Positions 9,052-18,660 are shown, numbered from the stretch's first letter. The stretch: 45,759 nucleotides of DNA from an uncultured Colwellia sp. (GCA_913049915.1 CAJWZC010000021.1:1-45759), one strand, 5' to 3'. The notes: generated by a model not told the origin, from the sequence alone. Translations and numbers: made by a program.

Positions 9052-9803
9052 TGTGGAAATGGTTACACCCTTATGCAAATCCAGAAGTGTCTTATCACTT
9101 TACCAATAAATTATTACCTTGGTTAAGCGCCCTAACGGCAATATTTTTAAGCATTGGCTTAGTCTGGGCATTATTATTTGCCCCTGCCGATTATCAGCAA
9201 GGCCACAGTTTTCGTATTTTCTATATCCATGTACCTGCAGCTTCTTTATCTATGGGTATTTATGTTGCCATGGCAATAGCCGCATTTATCAGCTTAGTAT
9301 GGCAATTAAAACTTGCTGATGCGTCTGCTGCTGCGATGGCGCCTGTTGGCGCAGCGTTTACTGCAATAGCCTTAATTACCGGTGCTGCTTGGGGTAAACC
9401 AATGTGGGGAACGTGGTGGATTTGGGATGCTCGTTTAACCTCTGAGCTCATATTATTGTTTTTGTATCTTGGGGTCATAGCTTTACATAACGCCTTTGAA
9501 GATAAAAACTTAGCAGGTAAAGCAGCTGGAATACTTACCTTGGTAGGCGTGGTAAACATCCCCATTATTAAATACTCAGTAGAGTGGTGGAATACCCTTC
9601 ATCAAGGATCTACCGTGAGTAAATTGGGCAAACCATCGATGTCACTTGATATGTTATGGCCATTTATCTTTTGTTTTATTGGCTTTGCATTATTAGTGGC
9701 TGTGATTATATGCCTACGTTTTCGTAATGAAATTCTAGCGCGCAATAGTATTCGTCCTTGGGTTCGTGAGCTAATACAAAAAAATACAGTTAATAACACA
9801 TAA
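9051..9803 (+). CDS. ccmC: Heme exporter protein CcmC
   Basis: 250-residue, six-helix membrane protein of the heme-handling family that loads heme onto CcmE. The WWD domain is present as WGKPMWGTWWIWDARLTSE, with the flanking histidines in FYIHVPAA and VEWWNTLHQG that ligate heme. The start overlaps the ccmB stop (TGATG), showing translational coupling. Confidence 0.96.
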   Translation: MWKWLHPYANPEVSYHFTNKLLPWLSALTAIFLSIGLVWALLFAPADYQQGHSFRIFYIHVPAASLSMGIYVAMAIAAFISLVWQLKLADASAAAMAPVGAAFTAIALITGAAWGKPMWGTWWIWDARLTSELILLFLYLGVIALHNAFEDKNLAGKAAGILTLVGVVNIPIIKYSVEWWNTLHQGSTVSKLGKPSMSLDMLWPFIFCFIGFALLVAVIICLRFRNEILARNSIRPWVRELIQKNTVNNT

Positions 9804-9831
9804 AAATAGCAAAGTAGTAGGAGAGCACTCA

Positions 9832-10077
9832 ATGCAATTTAATAATTTTAGCGATTTCATCAATATGGGCGGTTATGGCTTTTATGTCTGGCTTTCTTTT
9901 GGTGCTGCCGCTTTGATACTTACCCTTTTATTGATTAGCTCTAAAGCGGGTCATCAGCAAGTCATCACGAAAATAGCTAAACGAAAAAAACGAGAAGATA
10001 AACTTCGCCAAGCTAAAGATCTTCGAAAACAACAAAACGAACAAAACAAAACAGCATTAAATGAGGTAATTGAATAA
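9832..10077 (+). CDS. ccmD: Heme exporter protein CcmD
   Basis: 81-residue single-helix protein. It has the [16 protein letters not shown] signature of CcmD, one membrane helix (about residues 18-38), then a highly charged, lysine- and glutamine-rich cytoplasmic tail ([20 protein letters not shown]). CcmD is needed for release of CcmE from the CcmC-heme complex. GGAG lies upstream of the ATG and the stop overlaps the ccmE start. Confidence 0.93.
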   Translation: MQFNNFSDFINMGGYGFYVWLSFGAAALILTLLLISSKAGHQQVITKIAKRKKREDKLRQAKDLRKQQNEQNKTALNEVIE

Positions 10078-10613
10078 TGAATCCACGCCGTAAAAAACGT
10101 CTTGCTATTATTGGCTCTGTCCTAATTGGTATAGGCGCTGTATCTGGACTTGTTTTATATGCCTTAAGTCAGAATATTGATTTATTTTTTACCCCGTCAG
10201 AGATCAGCCAAGGTAAAAAAGAGACGGGCTTAATGCCAAGTCTCGGTCAACGTATTCGTATCGGTGGTTTAGTGGTACCAGGTTCCGTAAAGCGTGATCC
10301 TGAAAACCTAAAAGTATCATTTAGGCTTAGCGATATGACCATGCCTATCGTTTTCAAAGATAGTGACCCTATGGTTACTGTTTATTACGAAGGAATTTTA
10401 CCTGATTTATTCCGTGAGGGGCAAGGCATTGTCGCTAATGGTACTTTAACAGAACATCCACCAACGGGTTTAAGTATTGAAGCGAGTGAAGTCCTTGCTA
10501 AGCATGATGAAAACTATATGCCCGCAGAGTTGGCTGAAGCTGCTGGTCAGAAACATGACAAAGCAAAGTACAGTGAAAAACAGTTAGACAGTAAAAGAAC
10601 TAACAGCTATTAA
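10077..10613 (+). CDS. ccmE: Periplasmic heme chaperone CcmE
   Basis: 178 residues with an N-terminal membrane anchor ([20 protein letters not shown]), an OB-fold beta-barrel, and the heme-attachment motif [10 protein letters not shown], in which His143 forms the covalent bond to the heme vinyl group and Tyr147 is the axial ligand. The segment [16 protein letters not shown] is diagnostic. The start overlaps the ccmD stop. It is last in the operon and is followed by a hairpin terminator. Confidence 0.96.
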   Translation: MNPRRKKRLAIIGSVLIGIGAVSGLVLYALSQNIDLFFTPSEISQGKKETGLMPSLGQRIRIGGLVVPGSVKRDPENLKVSFRLSDMTMPIVFKDSDPMVTVYYEGILPDLFREGQGIVANGTLTEHPPTGLSIEASEVLAKHDENYMPAELAEAAGQKHDKAKYSEKQLDSKRTNSY

Positions 10614-10664
10614 TTTTATAGCAATCGGGTTTATAGATTAGTCCGGTTGATATTTAGTAGACAC

Positions 10665-10694
10665 AAAAAAGGTGACATTATAGTCACCTTTTTT
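10665..10694. terminator. Bidirectional terminator after ccmE
   Basis: GGTGAC (10671-10676) pairs with GTCACC (10683-10688) around a 6-nt loop. A run of A precedes and a run of T follows, so it can end both ccmABCDE (plus) and the small gene at 10706 (minus). Confidence 0.85.
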
Positions 10695-10705
10695 ATTAGT
10701 TTTAT

Positions 10706-10936
10706 TCAGGTATAGGCTTTATTAATACCAGACTCTTCAAGAAGTTTATCATCTACACTGTTAGTGATATCAATATCACCATCACACACCGCAACAATAG
10801 TTTTTCTACGTTTAAAGTCATGTGGAATAACCATATCGCCATAGGCGTTTAAGTTAAAACTCTGTGTTTTCTTATAAATAGATAAGTCATCATCGCAACA
10901 ATAAATAACCGTAACTTTCCTTTTAGCTTCACCCAT
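10706..10936 (-). CDS. Small conserved hypothetical protein (TIGR02922-like)
   Basis: 76 residues, beta-rich, no signal peptide or membrane segment. The core VIPHDFKRRKTIVAVCDGDI and the preceding VTVIYCCDDD stretch resemble the small TIGR02922 family found in Colwellia, Shewanella and relatives, whose function is unknown. This match is from memory and not verified. The gene is convergent with ccmE across a shared terminator. The ribosome site before the ATG is weak. Confidence 0.65.
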   Translation of the reverse strand: MGEAKRKVTVIYCCDDDLSIYKKTQSFNLNAYGDMVIPHDFKRRKTIVAVCDGDIDITNSVDDKLLEESGINKAYT

Positions 10937-11304
10937 TATTAAATCTTTTTAAGTGCTTTCATACAAAGTTTATAATTACCTCTAAACTCAGCTTAAGATA
11001 CTTCCTAACCCCACAATAGTGGTCTGACCTTAAGCAGGCTTTTATATTAGTACGATTTTCCCACTACGTCAACATCTGGTACAACCAGTTGACTATGTTT
11101 TAAACACTAAATAACAATATATTATAACTTTCTCGCTTATCCACTAAACTATTGAATTAAATATATAAAAAAACCCCGATCTGACCTGTATAAAACAAGA
11201 CTGCATCGAGGTTTTTTACTTAGCGTTTAAATCGCAACGATAACTAGCAGTGCTAAACGTCATTAACTCGCGTTAAGCATGACTTAACTTAAACTTAGCT
11301 TAGT
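10937..11304. other. Intergenic region between small gene and nagP
   Basis: 368 bp without a gene. It holds the nagP-side terminator at 11167-11217 and the presumed promoter of the small gene at 10706; nothing else is recognisable. Confidence 0.5.
11167..11217 (-). terminator. Terminator of the nagK-nagA-nagP operon
   Basis: Long A-tract plus CCCCGAT at 11167-11180 faces ATCGAGG plus a T-tract at 11205-11217, with one mismatch in the stem and a loop of about 24 nt. It lies 90-140 bp past the nagP stop. Confidence 0.6.
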
Positions 11305-12618
11305 CTATTTCCACGATTTCATTTTACAGCCTTTAACAGCGTAGAATAAAATAAATAAGTAACAAGGTAACATCACGATATAACCGCTTTGAAGATCTAT
11401 TGCTTCACCACTAGTACCACTCACTAAGCTCCAGAATAAAGGACCAAAAGCACCACCTGAAATACCCATCACTAAAAGAGCAGAGCCAACACTGGTTAAC
11501 TTACCTACACCTGAAAGTGCTAATGGGAAAACAGCAGGCCATACAATCGCGTTAGCAAGCCCTAAGAAAGCAATTAATATCAGCGTATCAGGCAACTGAG
11601 CACCACCTAAAATAAACGATAACGAATTAGCGATGGCGAATGAGTTATTATCACCAAAGATAACACCAAAAGTTAGTGCTAAACCTAAAACGGCTGAGAC
11701 CATCAATGCTCTTTGTTGTGAAATAAACCGTGGAATAAGCGCGATACCTAGAATGTAACCAAGCACCATACAACCCATAGTATAAGATGTCATAACACTG
11801 TAGTTTTCAACACCAAGTGCCAGGGCGAAGGCGCCAATAGTATCACCAGCGATAACTTCTACTGCGACATATAAAAATAATGCGACAACACCCAATGCTA
11901 AGTTAGGGTGAGAAAGTGCTTCTTTTAATTGACCTTTATGCCCAGCTTCACCTTCCTCTTCTTCGCTAGCTAACTCAGGTAGAGGAGATTTTTTCACGGC
12001 AAAACCAAGAATACCAATAAATAAAGCCATACCTAAATAAGGGAGAATTAACTTATCAGCCATTGCATCAATTTGAATTTGGCTTAACTCAGTACCAACA
12101 GTGTCGCTAAAGCCACTTAAGATTAAGGCAGTAAATACGATTGGTGCAACAACGCCTGCGCCTTTATTTAAGATACCCATAATTGAAATTCGTGCTGCTG
12201 CTGATTCTTCAGGACCAATACGTACCACATAAGGGTTAACTGCTGTTTGTAGCAAGGTTTGCCCTGCCCCCATAACTAACTGAGCTAGTAAGAATAATGG
12301 AAATATCTGTGTTTTAGCTGCAGGAATAAAAAGTAAACCAGCAATCATCATAGTACCCATACCTAATGCCATACCATTTTTATAACCTACTTTACGAATA
12401 ATCGCTGCAGAAGGTAAGGCAGTAAAGGTAACCGCAATATAAAAAGAAAATAATATTAACGAGGCTTGAAAGGGGGTTAACTGTAGTATTTGTTGCAAGT
12501 ACGGCATTAAGGAGCCGTTTAACCAAGTAGCAAAACCTAGGATAAAAAATAGCCCTGCGACGATTATCATCGGCACTGCATTACTCTGTTTTTTCTCTTC
12601 TGCTAAAGACATTTCCAT
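11305..12618 (-). CDS. nagP: N-acetylglucosamine MFS transporter NagP
   Basis: A 12-helix major facilitator of the FGHP (fucose-galactose-hexose permease) type. Recognisable segments are ILGFATWLNGSLMPYLQ, SFYIAVTFTALPSA and MGAGQTLLQTAVNPYV. In Shewanella-type GlcNAc pathways this family is NagP, which brings GlcNAc across the inner membrane unphosphorylated; the neighbouring kinase supports that. About 437 residues from the ATG at 12618, which has GAGG just upstream; ATG at 12639 and 12612 are alternatives. Last gene of the nagK-nagA-nagP transcript. Confidence 0.9.
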   Translation of the reverse strand: MEMSLAEEKKQSNAVPMIIVAGLFFILGFATWLNGSLMPYLQQILQLTPFQASLILFSFYIAVTFTALPSAAIIRKVGYKNGMALGMGTMMIAGLLFIPAAKTQIFPLFLLAQLVMGAGQTLLQTAVNPYVVRIGPEESAAARISIMGILNKGAGVVAPIVFTALILSGFSDTVGTELSQIQIDAMADKLILPYLGMALFIGILGFAVKKSPLPELASEEEEGEAGHKGQLKEALSHPNLALGVVALFLYVAVEVIAGDTIGAFALALGVENYSVMTSYTMGCMVLGYILGIALIPRFISQQRALMVSAVLGLALTFGVIFGDNNSFAIANSLSFILGGAQLPDTLILIAFLGLANAIVWPAVFPLALSGVGKLTSVGSALLVMGISGGAFGPLFWSLVSGTSGEAIDLQSGYIVMLPCYLFILFYAVKGCKMKSWK

Positions 12619-12676
12619 AACTTCCTCGTTAACTTGCATTATTGTTATAATTATTTTTTATAGTTGAATTAGTAAA

Positions 12677-13807
12677 TTAAACTTTTTCACCTGCTATCCA
12701 GGTCTCTTTTACTGATAAGTCATCATTTAATACGACCATATCAGCTTGTTTTCCTTGGTTAAGTTCACCACGAATGACGGTTTGGTTTTGATATAAGTAT
12801 TCTGCTGGGTATAAACTGGCCATACGAATAGCTTCACCTAACTCAATGCCTAATTCTTGATGAGTATTCTTTACGGCACTCGCCATATCTAGTGAAGAAC
12901 CCGCTAGTTCACCTGTTGTTGAGGTAAGTTTACCGTTATCAACATAAACCGTACGATCGTATAAAGCGAATTGAGTTTGATCTGTGCCAACCGGTGGCAT
13001 TGCATCCGTGACTAAAAATATTTTACCTTGTGGTTTAGCTTGGATTGCTAATTTACAACTGGCGTAATCAACATGGAAGCCATCAACAATTAAGCCACAA
13101 CTTGTGTTGTTATTTAACAGCGCCGCACCAACAACTCCAGGCTCACGGCCCTGTAATGGCGACATTGCATTAAACAAGTGAGTAAAACCACTTGCACCAG
13201 CATCAATAGCCTTCTGAGACGTTTGATAATCTGCATTAGTATGGCCTAGGCAAACTTTAATACCTAACTCCACCATGCGTGTAACATCGTCATTACTAAC
13301 TGTTTCAGGGGCAAGTGTTACAATAACTTGGCCAATATCTTGACGTGAAAGAATCTGCCATTCATCGGTAGAAAGAGGGCGGATATAGTCAGCACAATGA
13401 GTACCTTTCTTTTCAACCGATAAATGTGGCCCTTCAAAGTGAACACCAACGATACCAGGAACGCCTTCTGATATTGCTTGAGCAATAGCATCTGCGGCTT
13501 GCTGCATTACTTCAAATGTATCGGTAATTAAGGTTGGCATCATTGCTGTCGTTCCAAATCGAGCATGTGCAGCCATAATTAATTTTAGATTATCCACTGA
13601 TGGAGAGTCATTGAATAATATCCCACCGCCACCATTAACTTGTAAATCGATATAACCTGGAACAACTAACCCAGTAGCTACGACGTCGACCTTACTGATG
13701 TCTTGGTCAATACCAGTAATTTTACCATCTACTATGGTCAAGACTTGATCATCGAGGAAAGCTTGTCCATCAAAAAATCGTTGAGCATGAAAGCGTGTTT
13801 GTGTCAT
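12677..13807 (-). CDS. nagA: N-acetylglucosamine-6-phosphate deacetylase
   Basis: 376-residue amidohydrolase that converts GlcNAc-6-P to glucosamine-6-P and acetate in the cytoplasm. Motifs in order: VPGYIDLQVNGGGG, the metal and substrate segment GVHFEGPHLS, LGHTNADY, FTHLFNAMSPL, DGFHVD and LVTDAMPPVG with the catalytic Asp. AGGAC lies ahead of the ATG. It sits between nagK and nagP in the same direction, under the operator upstream of nagK. Confidence 0.96.
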   Translation of the reverse strand: MTQTRFHAQRFFDGQAFLDDQVLTIVDGKITGIDQDISKVDVVATGLVVPGYIDLQVNGGGGILFNDSPSVDNLKLIMAAHARFGTTAMMPTLITDTFEVMQQAADAIAQAISEGVPGIVGVHFEGPHLSVEKKGTHCADYIRPLSTDEWQILSRQDIGQVIVTLAPETVSNDDVTRMVELGIKVCLGHTNADYQTSQKAIDAGASGFTHLFNAMSPLQGREPGVVGAALLNNNTSCGLIVDGFHVDYASCKLAIQAKPQGKIFLVTDAMPPVGTDQTQFALYDRTVYVDNGKLTSTTGELAGSSLDMASAVKNTHQELGIELGEAIRMASLYPAEYLYQNQTVIRGELNQGKQADMVVLNDDLSVKETWIAGEKV

Positions 13808-13865
13808 TAGTTGTCCTAGATTAGCAAGTTATATTATACCGTTATTACGCCGATTACTGAATAGA

Positions 13866-14759
13866 CTACTTAGCCTGTTCCTGTCTAGCGAAAAATACAG
13901 ACCCCACTTCGGGCGCATGTAATGGCTCTGCTAGATTGTCCTTGATATTATCTGCTAACCAAGATTTTAATCTTGCGGTTAAACCACCAAGCATAGATAT
14001 ACGAGGGGGGATTTTAACCATTAAAGTACGTGCAATACTATTAATGTACTCCGCACCTTCAGCAACGATAGCTAAGGCAACTTTATCACCAAGCTCGGCA
14101 GCATCAAACACTAGGTTTGCTTGCTGTGCATAGAATGTTGCTTTTTGACTAGCAACCGCCTCAACAAGGTCAGTATCATCTTTACAGTTGAGCTTATTCA
14201 AAAGTACACCGGACATCAAAGTAGGCTCAACTAAGCCGTCAAGAGATAATAAAACCTGTTTAACACCTTGTAAACCAAACCAAGCACCACTTCCTTTATC
14301 ACCATGAGGAAAACCATGAGCGCCAACAATACTATGCTGCCCATCAACACAAGCAAAACCACATGAACCTGTGCCACTAATAATAACAGCCCCATCACCG
14401 CCATCATGAGCGCCTAAACAAGCAATTAATAAGTCAGTCGCTAGATAAATTGTTTTAAATGGATGGTTCCAACCAGTCATTTTATCAAACAGCGCTGGTA
14501 TATTTACCCCAGCTAACCCCACACCAGCGACTAAATCACTTAGTTCTATATGTGTTAAGCCAGCATCTTCAAGCGCTAACTTTGCCGATTCAGTAATTGA
14601 GTTTGTCGCTTGCTCAAAACCATGTAAGGGATTGCCTGGACCTGAAATGCCTGTACCAAGTATTTCATTATTTTTATTCATAATAATAGCTTTACATTTA
14701 CTACCACCACCATCAATACCTAAAAATAATTCATTGTCTTTGTCACTACTTGTTAACAT
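13866..14759 (-). CDS. nagK: N-acetylglucosamine kinase (BadF/BadG/BcrA/BcrD ATPase family)
   Basis: 297-residue sugar kinase of the ASKHA fold. The phosphate-1 motif GIDGGGSKCKAI is at the N terminus, GTGISGPGNP follows, and the phosphate-2 motif ISGTGSCGFA with GDKGSGAWFG lies in the middle. Members of this family next to NagP act as GlcNAc kinases of the mammalian type, replacing the PTS step. First gene of the operon nagK-nagA-nagP; a palindromic operator is centred 66 bp upstream of the ATG. Confidence 0.92.
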   Translation of the reverse strand: MLTSSDKDNELFLGIDGGGSKCKAIIMNKNNEILGTGISGPGNPLHGFEQATNSITESAKLALEDAGLTHIELSDLVAGVGLAGVNIPALFDKMTGWNHPFKTIYLATDLLIACLGAHDGGDGAVIISGTGSCGFACVDGQHSIVGAHGFPHGDKGSGAWFGLQGVKQVLLSLDGLVEPTLMSGVLLNKLNCKDDTDLVEAVASQKATFYAQQANLVFDAAELGDKVALAIVAEGAEYINSIARTLMVKIPPRISMLGGLTARLKSWLADNIKDNLAEPLHAPEVGSVFFARQEQAK

Positions 14760-14804
14760 ACCAACCCCATGTTAAATGCATATACGATTAATTTTTATTT
14801 TTTC

Positions 14805-14833
14805 ATCTTAGCTAGAAATGACAGCGTTGTCAT
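14805..14833 (-). promoter_or_regulatory. NagR operator overlapping the nagK promoter
   Basis: The operator TGACAGCGTTGTCA is at 14819-14832. Read on the minus strand, ATGACA (14833-14828) can serve as -35 box and TAAGAT (14810-14805) as -10, exactly 17 bp apart, so a bound repressor would cover the -35. One of five copies in the window. Confidence 0.85.
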
Positions 14834-14888
14834 TTCTTTTCTTAAATAAAAACACAGCTTTATTAATTAATGTTACTAGATATAATTT

Positions 14889-14922
14889 AACTAGCTGATA
14901 ATAATAAAAATATCAGCTAGTT
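14889..14922 (-). terminator. Stem-loop after the hexosaminidase gene
   Basis: AACTAGCTGATA (14889-14900) and TATCAGCTAGTT (14911-14922) form a perfect 12-bp inverted repeat with a 10-nt loop, 26 bp beyond the stop of the hexosaminidase. The trailing sequence is AT-rich but has no long T-run, so it may act as an RNA stabiliser as much as a terminator. Confidence 0.6.
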
Positions 14923-14947
14923 ACTTTTAGTGATTATTTTACTTGGG

Positions 14948-17602
14948 TTACTTAACCTGAGTAATACGACTTGTTCTCAAGCCATTAATACTACGACTTC
15001 TAACACTTACTTCACCAGAAATCACTATAGGATTTTGATAAGTAAGCCAGTCTCCGCCATTTACTTGATATTCTATCGTTAACCCTGGAAAGGCAATATT
15101 AGCGTGTAATTTATCCGCTTGGATAATCGCCCCAACAGTAGGTAAACGATAATCAATTTGAGCTAACTCAAGTTTAGCAAACTCTTTTTGTCCCAAGGTA
15201 TTAGCAAATAAGTGCCATTGGTTATCACGCATAGTCTTTAACTCAGTGGTAAACGTATTACTTTGTGATGAATATTTTGCGCCTTTATAATTATAAGGTA
15301 CGGCCCAATCAGCTTGATGCCATGCACGCTCTGCAAGTGCTAGTAAACGTGGGAATACTTTGTGCTCAACCATATCATCAGTACGAACGTTTTCGCTCCA
15401 CAACTGTCCCTGAATACCTAAGAACTTCTGGCCAGGTACTAAAGGGGTTTTGGTGTCATCAGCCACATAAGCATTATCTTGTCTATCTAACCAAAACTCA
15501 GCATGAACTGGTAAATTATCCGGCATAAACTGGAATACTTTTTCAGTATTGGTATGACGTGAAGCCCAGTAGTAGCCATGCTCTTTTGGATCTGCTTCAT
15601 GAGGGAAGTCAAAATACAAAACATCAGGACTAGAAAGAACAACTTGCCAATCTCTGTTTGCTAGCTGATGCACTTTATCGTGTCCTCCCCAGAATAACGC
15701 ATCCCAAGCATTGGCTTGAACGATAGCTGGCATATTCGCCTTGCGTGTATGCTCCATACCATCACTCCAACCAGCCGTTTCAATATCAAGTTCAGATAAA
15801 ATCCCGGCAACACGTTCAATAAAATAAGCACCTAATTCACTCATTTTTGTAACACCCTTGTCATTATTAGCAACAAAAGCTTTACAAGCAGGAGATTCTA
15901 ACCAAGCACCTGCCGTTTCATCTGCACCAATATGATAACGAGTAAGGGGTTGACCCGCGTCAGCATGAATTTTTTTCACCTGCGTCATCACTTCGACAAC
16001 AAAGTCATAAGACGATTCTAAGCATGCATTTATAGTGTTATCACTATAAAATTGTACTGATGAATATTTAGTTTTATCTTCAAAGTCTTCTAACAAAAAC
16101 TGTGTCGCTTTTACTTCATCTTCTAAAGCCATGAATTTTTTATAACGTGCCGTCATCGCTTTGATTGAAGCGCGAGAATGTCCAGGCATATCAAGTGAAG
16201 GGATCACTTGAATATGTCTCGCGGTAGCTGCTTGCAATATTTCTTTGTAATCACTGACGCTGTAGTAACCACTGACCGAGGAATCCTCATCAACACCTGC
16301 GCCTAATTGAGGGATTAAGCAATTTTCTTCTATCACATCAAAACAACGCTTTGCGCCAATATCAGTTAATTCTGGTAAGCTTGGTATCTCTAAACGCCAG
16401 CCTTCGTCATCTCCCAGATGTAAGTGTAATTTATTTAATTTATATGCCGACATTTGATCTAGCAGTTTTAAAATAAATTCTTTCGAGTGAAAATTACGGG
16501 CAACATCAACTAACATGCCACGAAAAGCGAAATGTGGTTCATCAATAACCGCTAACATAGGAATTCGCGATTGACCAACAGTCACTAAACTAGCTAATGA
16601 TTGTAAGCCATTGAATACGCCATTACCGTCAACACCTACGATAGTAATTTCTTTGTCTGTTACCACTAAACTATAACTACCAATAACTTTATCGTTATTA
16701 GTTACAATACTTAAACGCAAAGGTAAACCTGTAACGTTCTGTTTAACGCCTAGATCAGCTAAACGTGAAATAGCCGCTTCTACCTCTTTGTGCTTAACAT
16801 TACCTAATGAAACTGCAATACCCAGACTGATATCAGCAAAACCTGCGTTTGCGTCGATGCTTACAGATAAAGGTGTTGGAATAATAGCTTGAATAACCGA
16901 TAACTTATCTTCAACAAGTACCGAATTACGTTGATAAAGTTTTTCACTAGTTAGCCATTGTGTTTGATCTTCTGCACTGCGTTTAAACTGAGTATTACTA
17001 TCAGTAAACGTTTCAACGTGTGGCACAACTTCTAAGCCAGTCTCTTTATCGATATATGGTTTAGTGCTATCAATTACCCGTGCTTCTAAACTGGGTGCAC
17101 TAACAATATAGTTAGGCATAACATCTGATTCAGCTAATGACCAAAACATCGCTCGGAAGTTTAACGTTTTTTGTTCCCCTAGAGCGAACCCAGAAAATGT
17201 ATCTTTTAAACTGATTTGATGTAAATCACCATTAAGGTGTTTTACGTTGAAATCATCACTTTCAAACGATTGAATAGGCGCGATTTGGCTAAAGTGAATA
17301 GTCCAATCTTTCGCTGCTATCGCTTGTTTAGCAGTAAAGGTTAGCTCCACCTCAAAACAGGCGCCATTAGCAACTTTGCTGTCGCACTTATCAGTCGGAA
17401 TATTAGTCACTACACGATAATTAACCGTTAAGTTCTCAGCAATTTTATTTATATCATTCTGCGTAACTGAATATATTGCTTGTAGATTAATTATCTCACC
17501 AGTATCGATGACTGGTTTGGGAGCTTTTTCACAACCAGCTAGTGTTAATGTGCTAGCTATAACTAGGACCAAGATATTTATAATTTTTTTCTTTATTATC
17601 AT
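14948..17602 (-). CDS. Beta-N-acetylhexosaminidase (GH20), lipoprotein
   Basis: 884 residues from the ATG at 17602. The frame is open to 17740, but that would put the operator inside the gene and bury the signal peptide; the 17602 start gives a clean lipoprotein signal with lipobox LTLAGC. The N-terminal part matches the chitobiase carbohydrate-binding domain (WTIHFSQIAPIQSF), then a GH20b-type alpha/beta domain, then the GH20 barrel with DVARNFHSKEF, LHLHLGDDEGWRLEI and the catalytic pair Asp561-Glu562 in YHIGADETAGAW. A C-terminal CHB_HEX_C-like sandwich closes it. It should release GlcNAc from chito-oligosaccharides at the cell envelope. Confidence 0.94.
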   Translation of the reverse strand: MIIKKKIINILVLVIASTLTLAGCEKAPKPVIDTGEIINLQAIYSVTQNDINKIAENLTVNYRVVTNIPTDKCDSKVANGACFEVELTFTAKQAIAAKDWTIHFSQIAPIQSFESDDFNVKHLNGDLHQISLKDTFSGFALGEQKTLNFRAMFWSLAESDVMPNYIVSAPSLEARVIDSTKPYIDKETGLEVVPHVETFTDSNTQFKRSAEDQTQWLTSEKLYQRNSVLVEDKLSVIQAIIPTPLSVSIDANAGFADISLGIAVSLGNVKHKEVEAAISRLADLGVKQNVTGLPLRLSIVTNNDKVIGSYSLVVTDKEITIVGVDGNGVFNGLQSLASLVTVGQSRIPMLAVIDEPHFAFRGMLVDVARNFHSKEFILKLLDQMSAYKLNKLHLHLGDDEGWRLEIPSLPELTDIGAKRCFDVIEENCLIPQLGAGVDEDSSVSGYYSVSDYKEILQAATARHIQVIPSLDMPGHSRASIKAMTARYKKFMALEDEVKATQFLLEDFEDKTKYSSVQFYSDNTINACLESSYDFVVEVMTQVKKIHADAGQPLTRYHIGADETAGAWLESPACKAFVANNDKGVTKMSELGAYFIERVAGILSELDIETAGWSDGMEHTRKANMPAIVQANAWDALFWGGHDKVHQLANRDWQVVLSSPDVLYFDFPHEADPKEHGYYWASRHTNTEKVFQFMPDNLPVHAEFWLDRQDNAYVADDTKTPLVPGQKFLGIQGQLWSENVRTDDMVEHKVFPRLLALAERAWHQADWAVPYNYKGAKYSSQSNTFTTELKTMRDNQWHLFANTLGQKEFAKLELAQIDYRLPTVGAIIQADKLHANIAFPGLTIEYQVNGGDWLTYQNPIVISGEVSVRSRSINGLRTSRITQVK

Positions 17603-17677
17603 TTTAATAGGACCTTTGACCATTTTATTATTAAAAGTAAACTTTATCGACAATACATTCGTATAACTATGACTATG

Positions 17678-17706
17678 ACTATGCTTATTTTTGACAGCGC
17701 TGTCAA
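17678..17706. promoter_or_regulatory. NagR operator/promoter before the hexosaminidase
   Basis: Perfect palindrome TGACAGCGCTGTCA at 17692-17705, extended on both sides by T and A runs. On the minus strand TTGACA (17706-17701) and CATAGT (17683-17678) lie 17 bp apart and look like the promoter. The site also lies 250 bp upstream of the divergent plus-strand gene at 17953 and may serve both. Confidence 0.9.
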
Positions 17707-17800
17707 AAATAATTATAATAAATTTATTAAAAATAATCAAAGTCCGCCATTTTTTGAAACAAGTGTTAAAATGTTGTTCTGGTTGTTGATGGAATTACAG

Positions 17801-17832
17801 GTATTAGCTTAATTATAATAATAAGCTAATAC
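17801..17832. promoter_or_regulatory. Perfect stem-loop in the leader of the DUF6445-like gene
   Basis: GTATTAGCTTA (17801-17811) and TAAGCTAATAC (17822-17832) are a perfect 11-bp inverted repeat with a 10-nt AT loop, 120 bp before the start at 17953. It is not followed by a T-run on the plus strand, so it is not a plain terminator. It could be an RNA structure or a protein site. Confidence 0.5.
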
Positions 17833-17952
17833 CCCAAGCTTGATAAATACTCTGGTTTCTGTAATTACAAGTGTTCCGAAGTTGAATACCATGCAGTAAC
17901 TTGAATCGTATGTGCAATTAAGCTTGAAACCAATATTTTAAGGAACTATTAC

Positions 17953-18660
17953 ATGCTAGCTTTCTCACCCTACTTAGTAGGCAAAAATAGTTCATCAGTT
18001 AATTATATTGGGTTAAATCAAACCCCAGTTTTAGTTTTTGATTTTAATATTGATTTCTCAGATTACTTAATTAATAAAGCATCCATATATAAAATGGACT
18101 GGATACCTGCTAGCAACTTTTATCCTGGAATATGGTCAAAAGTACCAACAGACTTTTGTACTGAATTACAAGATTTTATACAGCCTTATATTGATAAACA
18201 TTTATTTAACTTTAAATCAAAAGTTTCAAATACTTACAGTTGTTATGCTATGGCAGTAAAGGACAAAGATCACTTAGCCATCGCACAAAAAATACCTCAC
18301 TTTGACAGTTTCTCTGATATGCAAATAGCGACTGTTTTATACCTTTGTGATGAGGAGTTTGGTAGTACAGTTTTCTATAGACACAAAAATACTAAAATAG
18401 AAAAAATTACTAAAGATAATAAAAATAGCTATATGAAAACGATTAAAGAAGAAATCGATTATCTTGGAGTAAACACATTAAATCCGTGTGAGAATTTATT
18501 TGATAAAATATTTGAATGTAAGGCTAAAAAGGGTAGATTATTAGTTTATCCAAGTTCTATTTTTCATAATGGTGTCTTAAATAATGTAAATTATACAGAA
18601 AGAGATCCTAAAAAAGGTCGACTGACTATTACATCATTTATCAATTACAAACAGACATAA
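17953..18660 (+). CDS. DUF6445-like protein, probable Fe(II)/2-oxoglutarate oxygenase fold
   Basis: 235 residues, cytosolic, no signal peptide. The C-terminal half reads like a double-stranded beta-helix dioxygenase: KIPHFDSF (His116, Asp118), TVLYLCDEEFGSTVFYRH, GRLLVYPSSIFHNGV (His205) and GRLTITSFI (Arg223), which would give the HxD...H metal triad and an Arg for 2-oxoglutarate. Proteins of the DUF6445 type recur beside tryptophan halogenases and TonB receptors; the family name is from memory. It starts with AAGGA upstream and lies before the first halogenase, 291 bp away. Function is not known; the fold is inference. Confidence 0.72.
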   Translation: MLAFSPYLVGKNSSSVNYIGLNQTPVLVFDFNIDFSDYLINKASIYKMDWIPASNFYPGIWSKVPTDFCTELQDFIQPYIDKHLFNFKSKVSNTYSCYAMAVKDKDHLAIAQKIPHFDSFSDMQIATVLYLCDEEFGSTVFYRHKNTKIEKITKDNKNSYMKTIKEEIDYLGVNTLNPCENLFDKIFECKAKKGRLLVYPSSIFHNGVLNNVNYTERDPKKGRLTITSFINYKQT

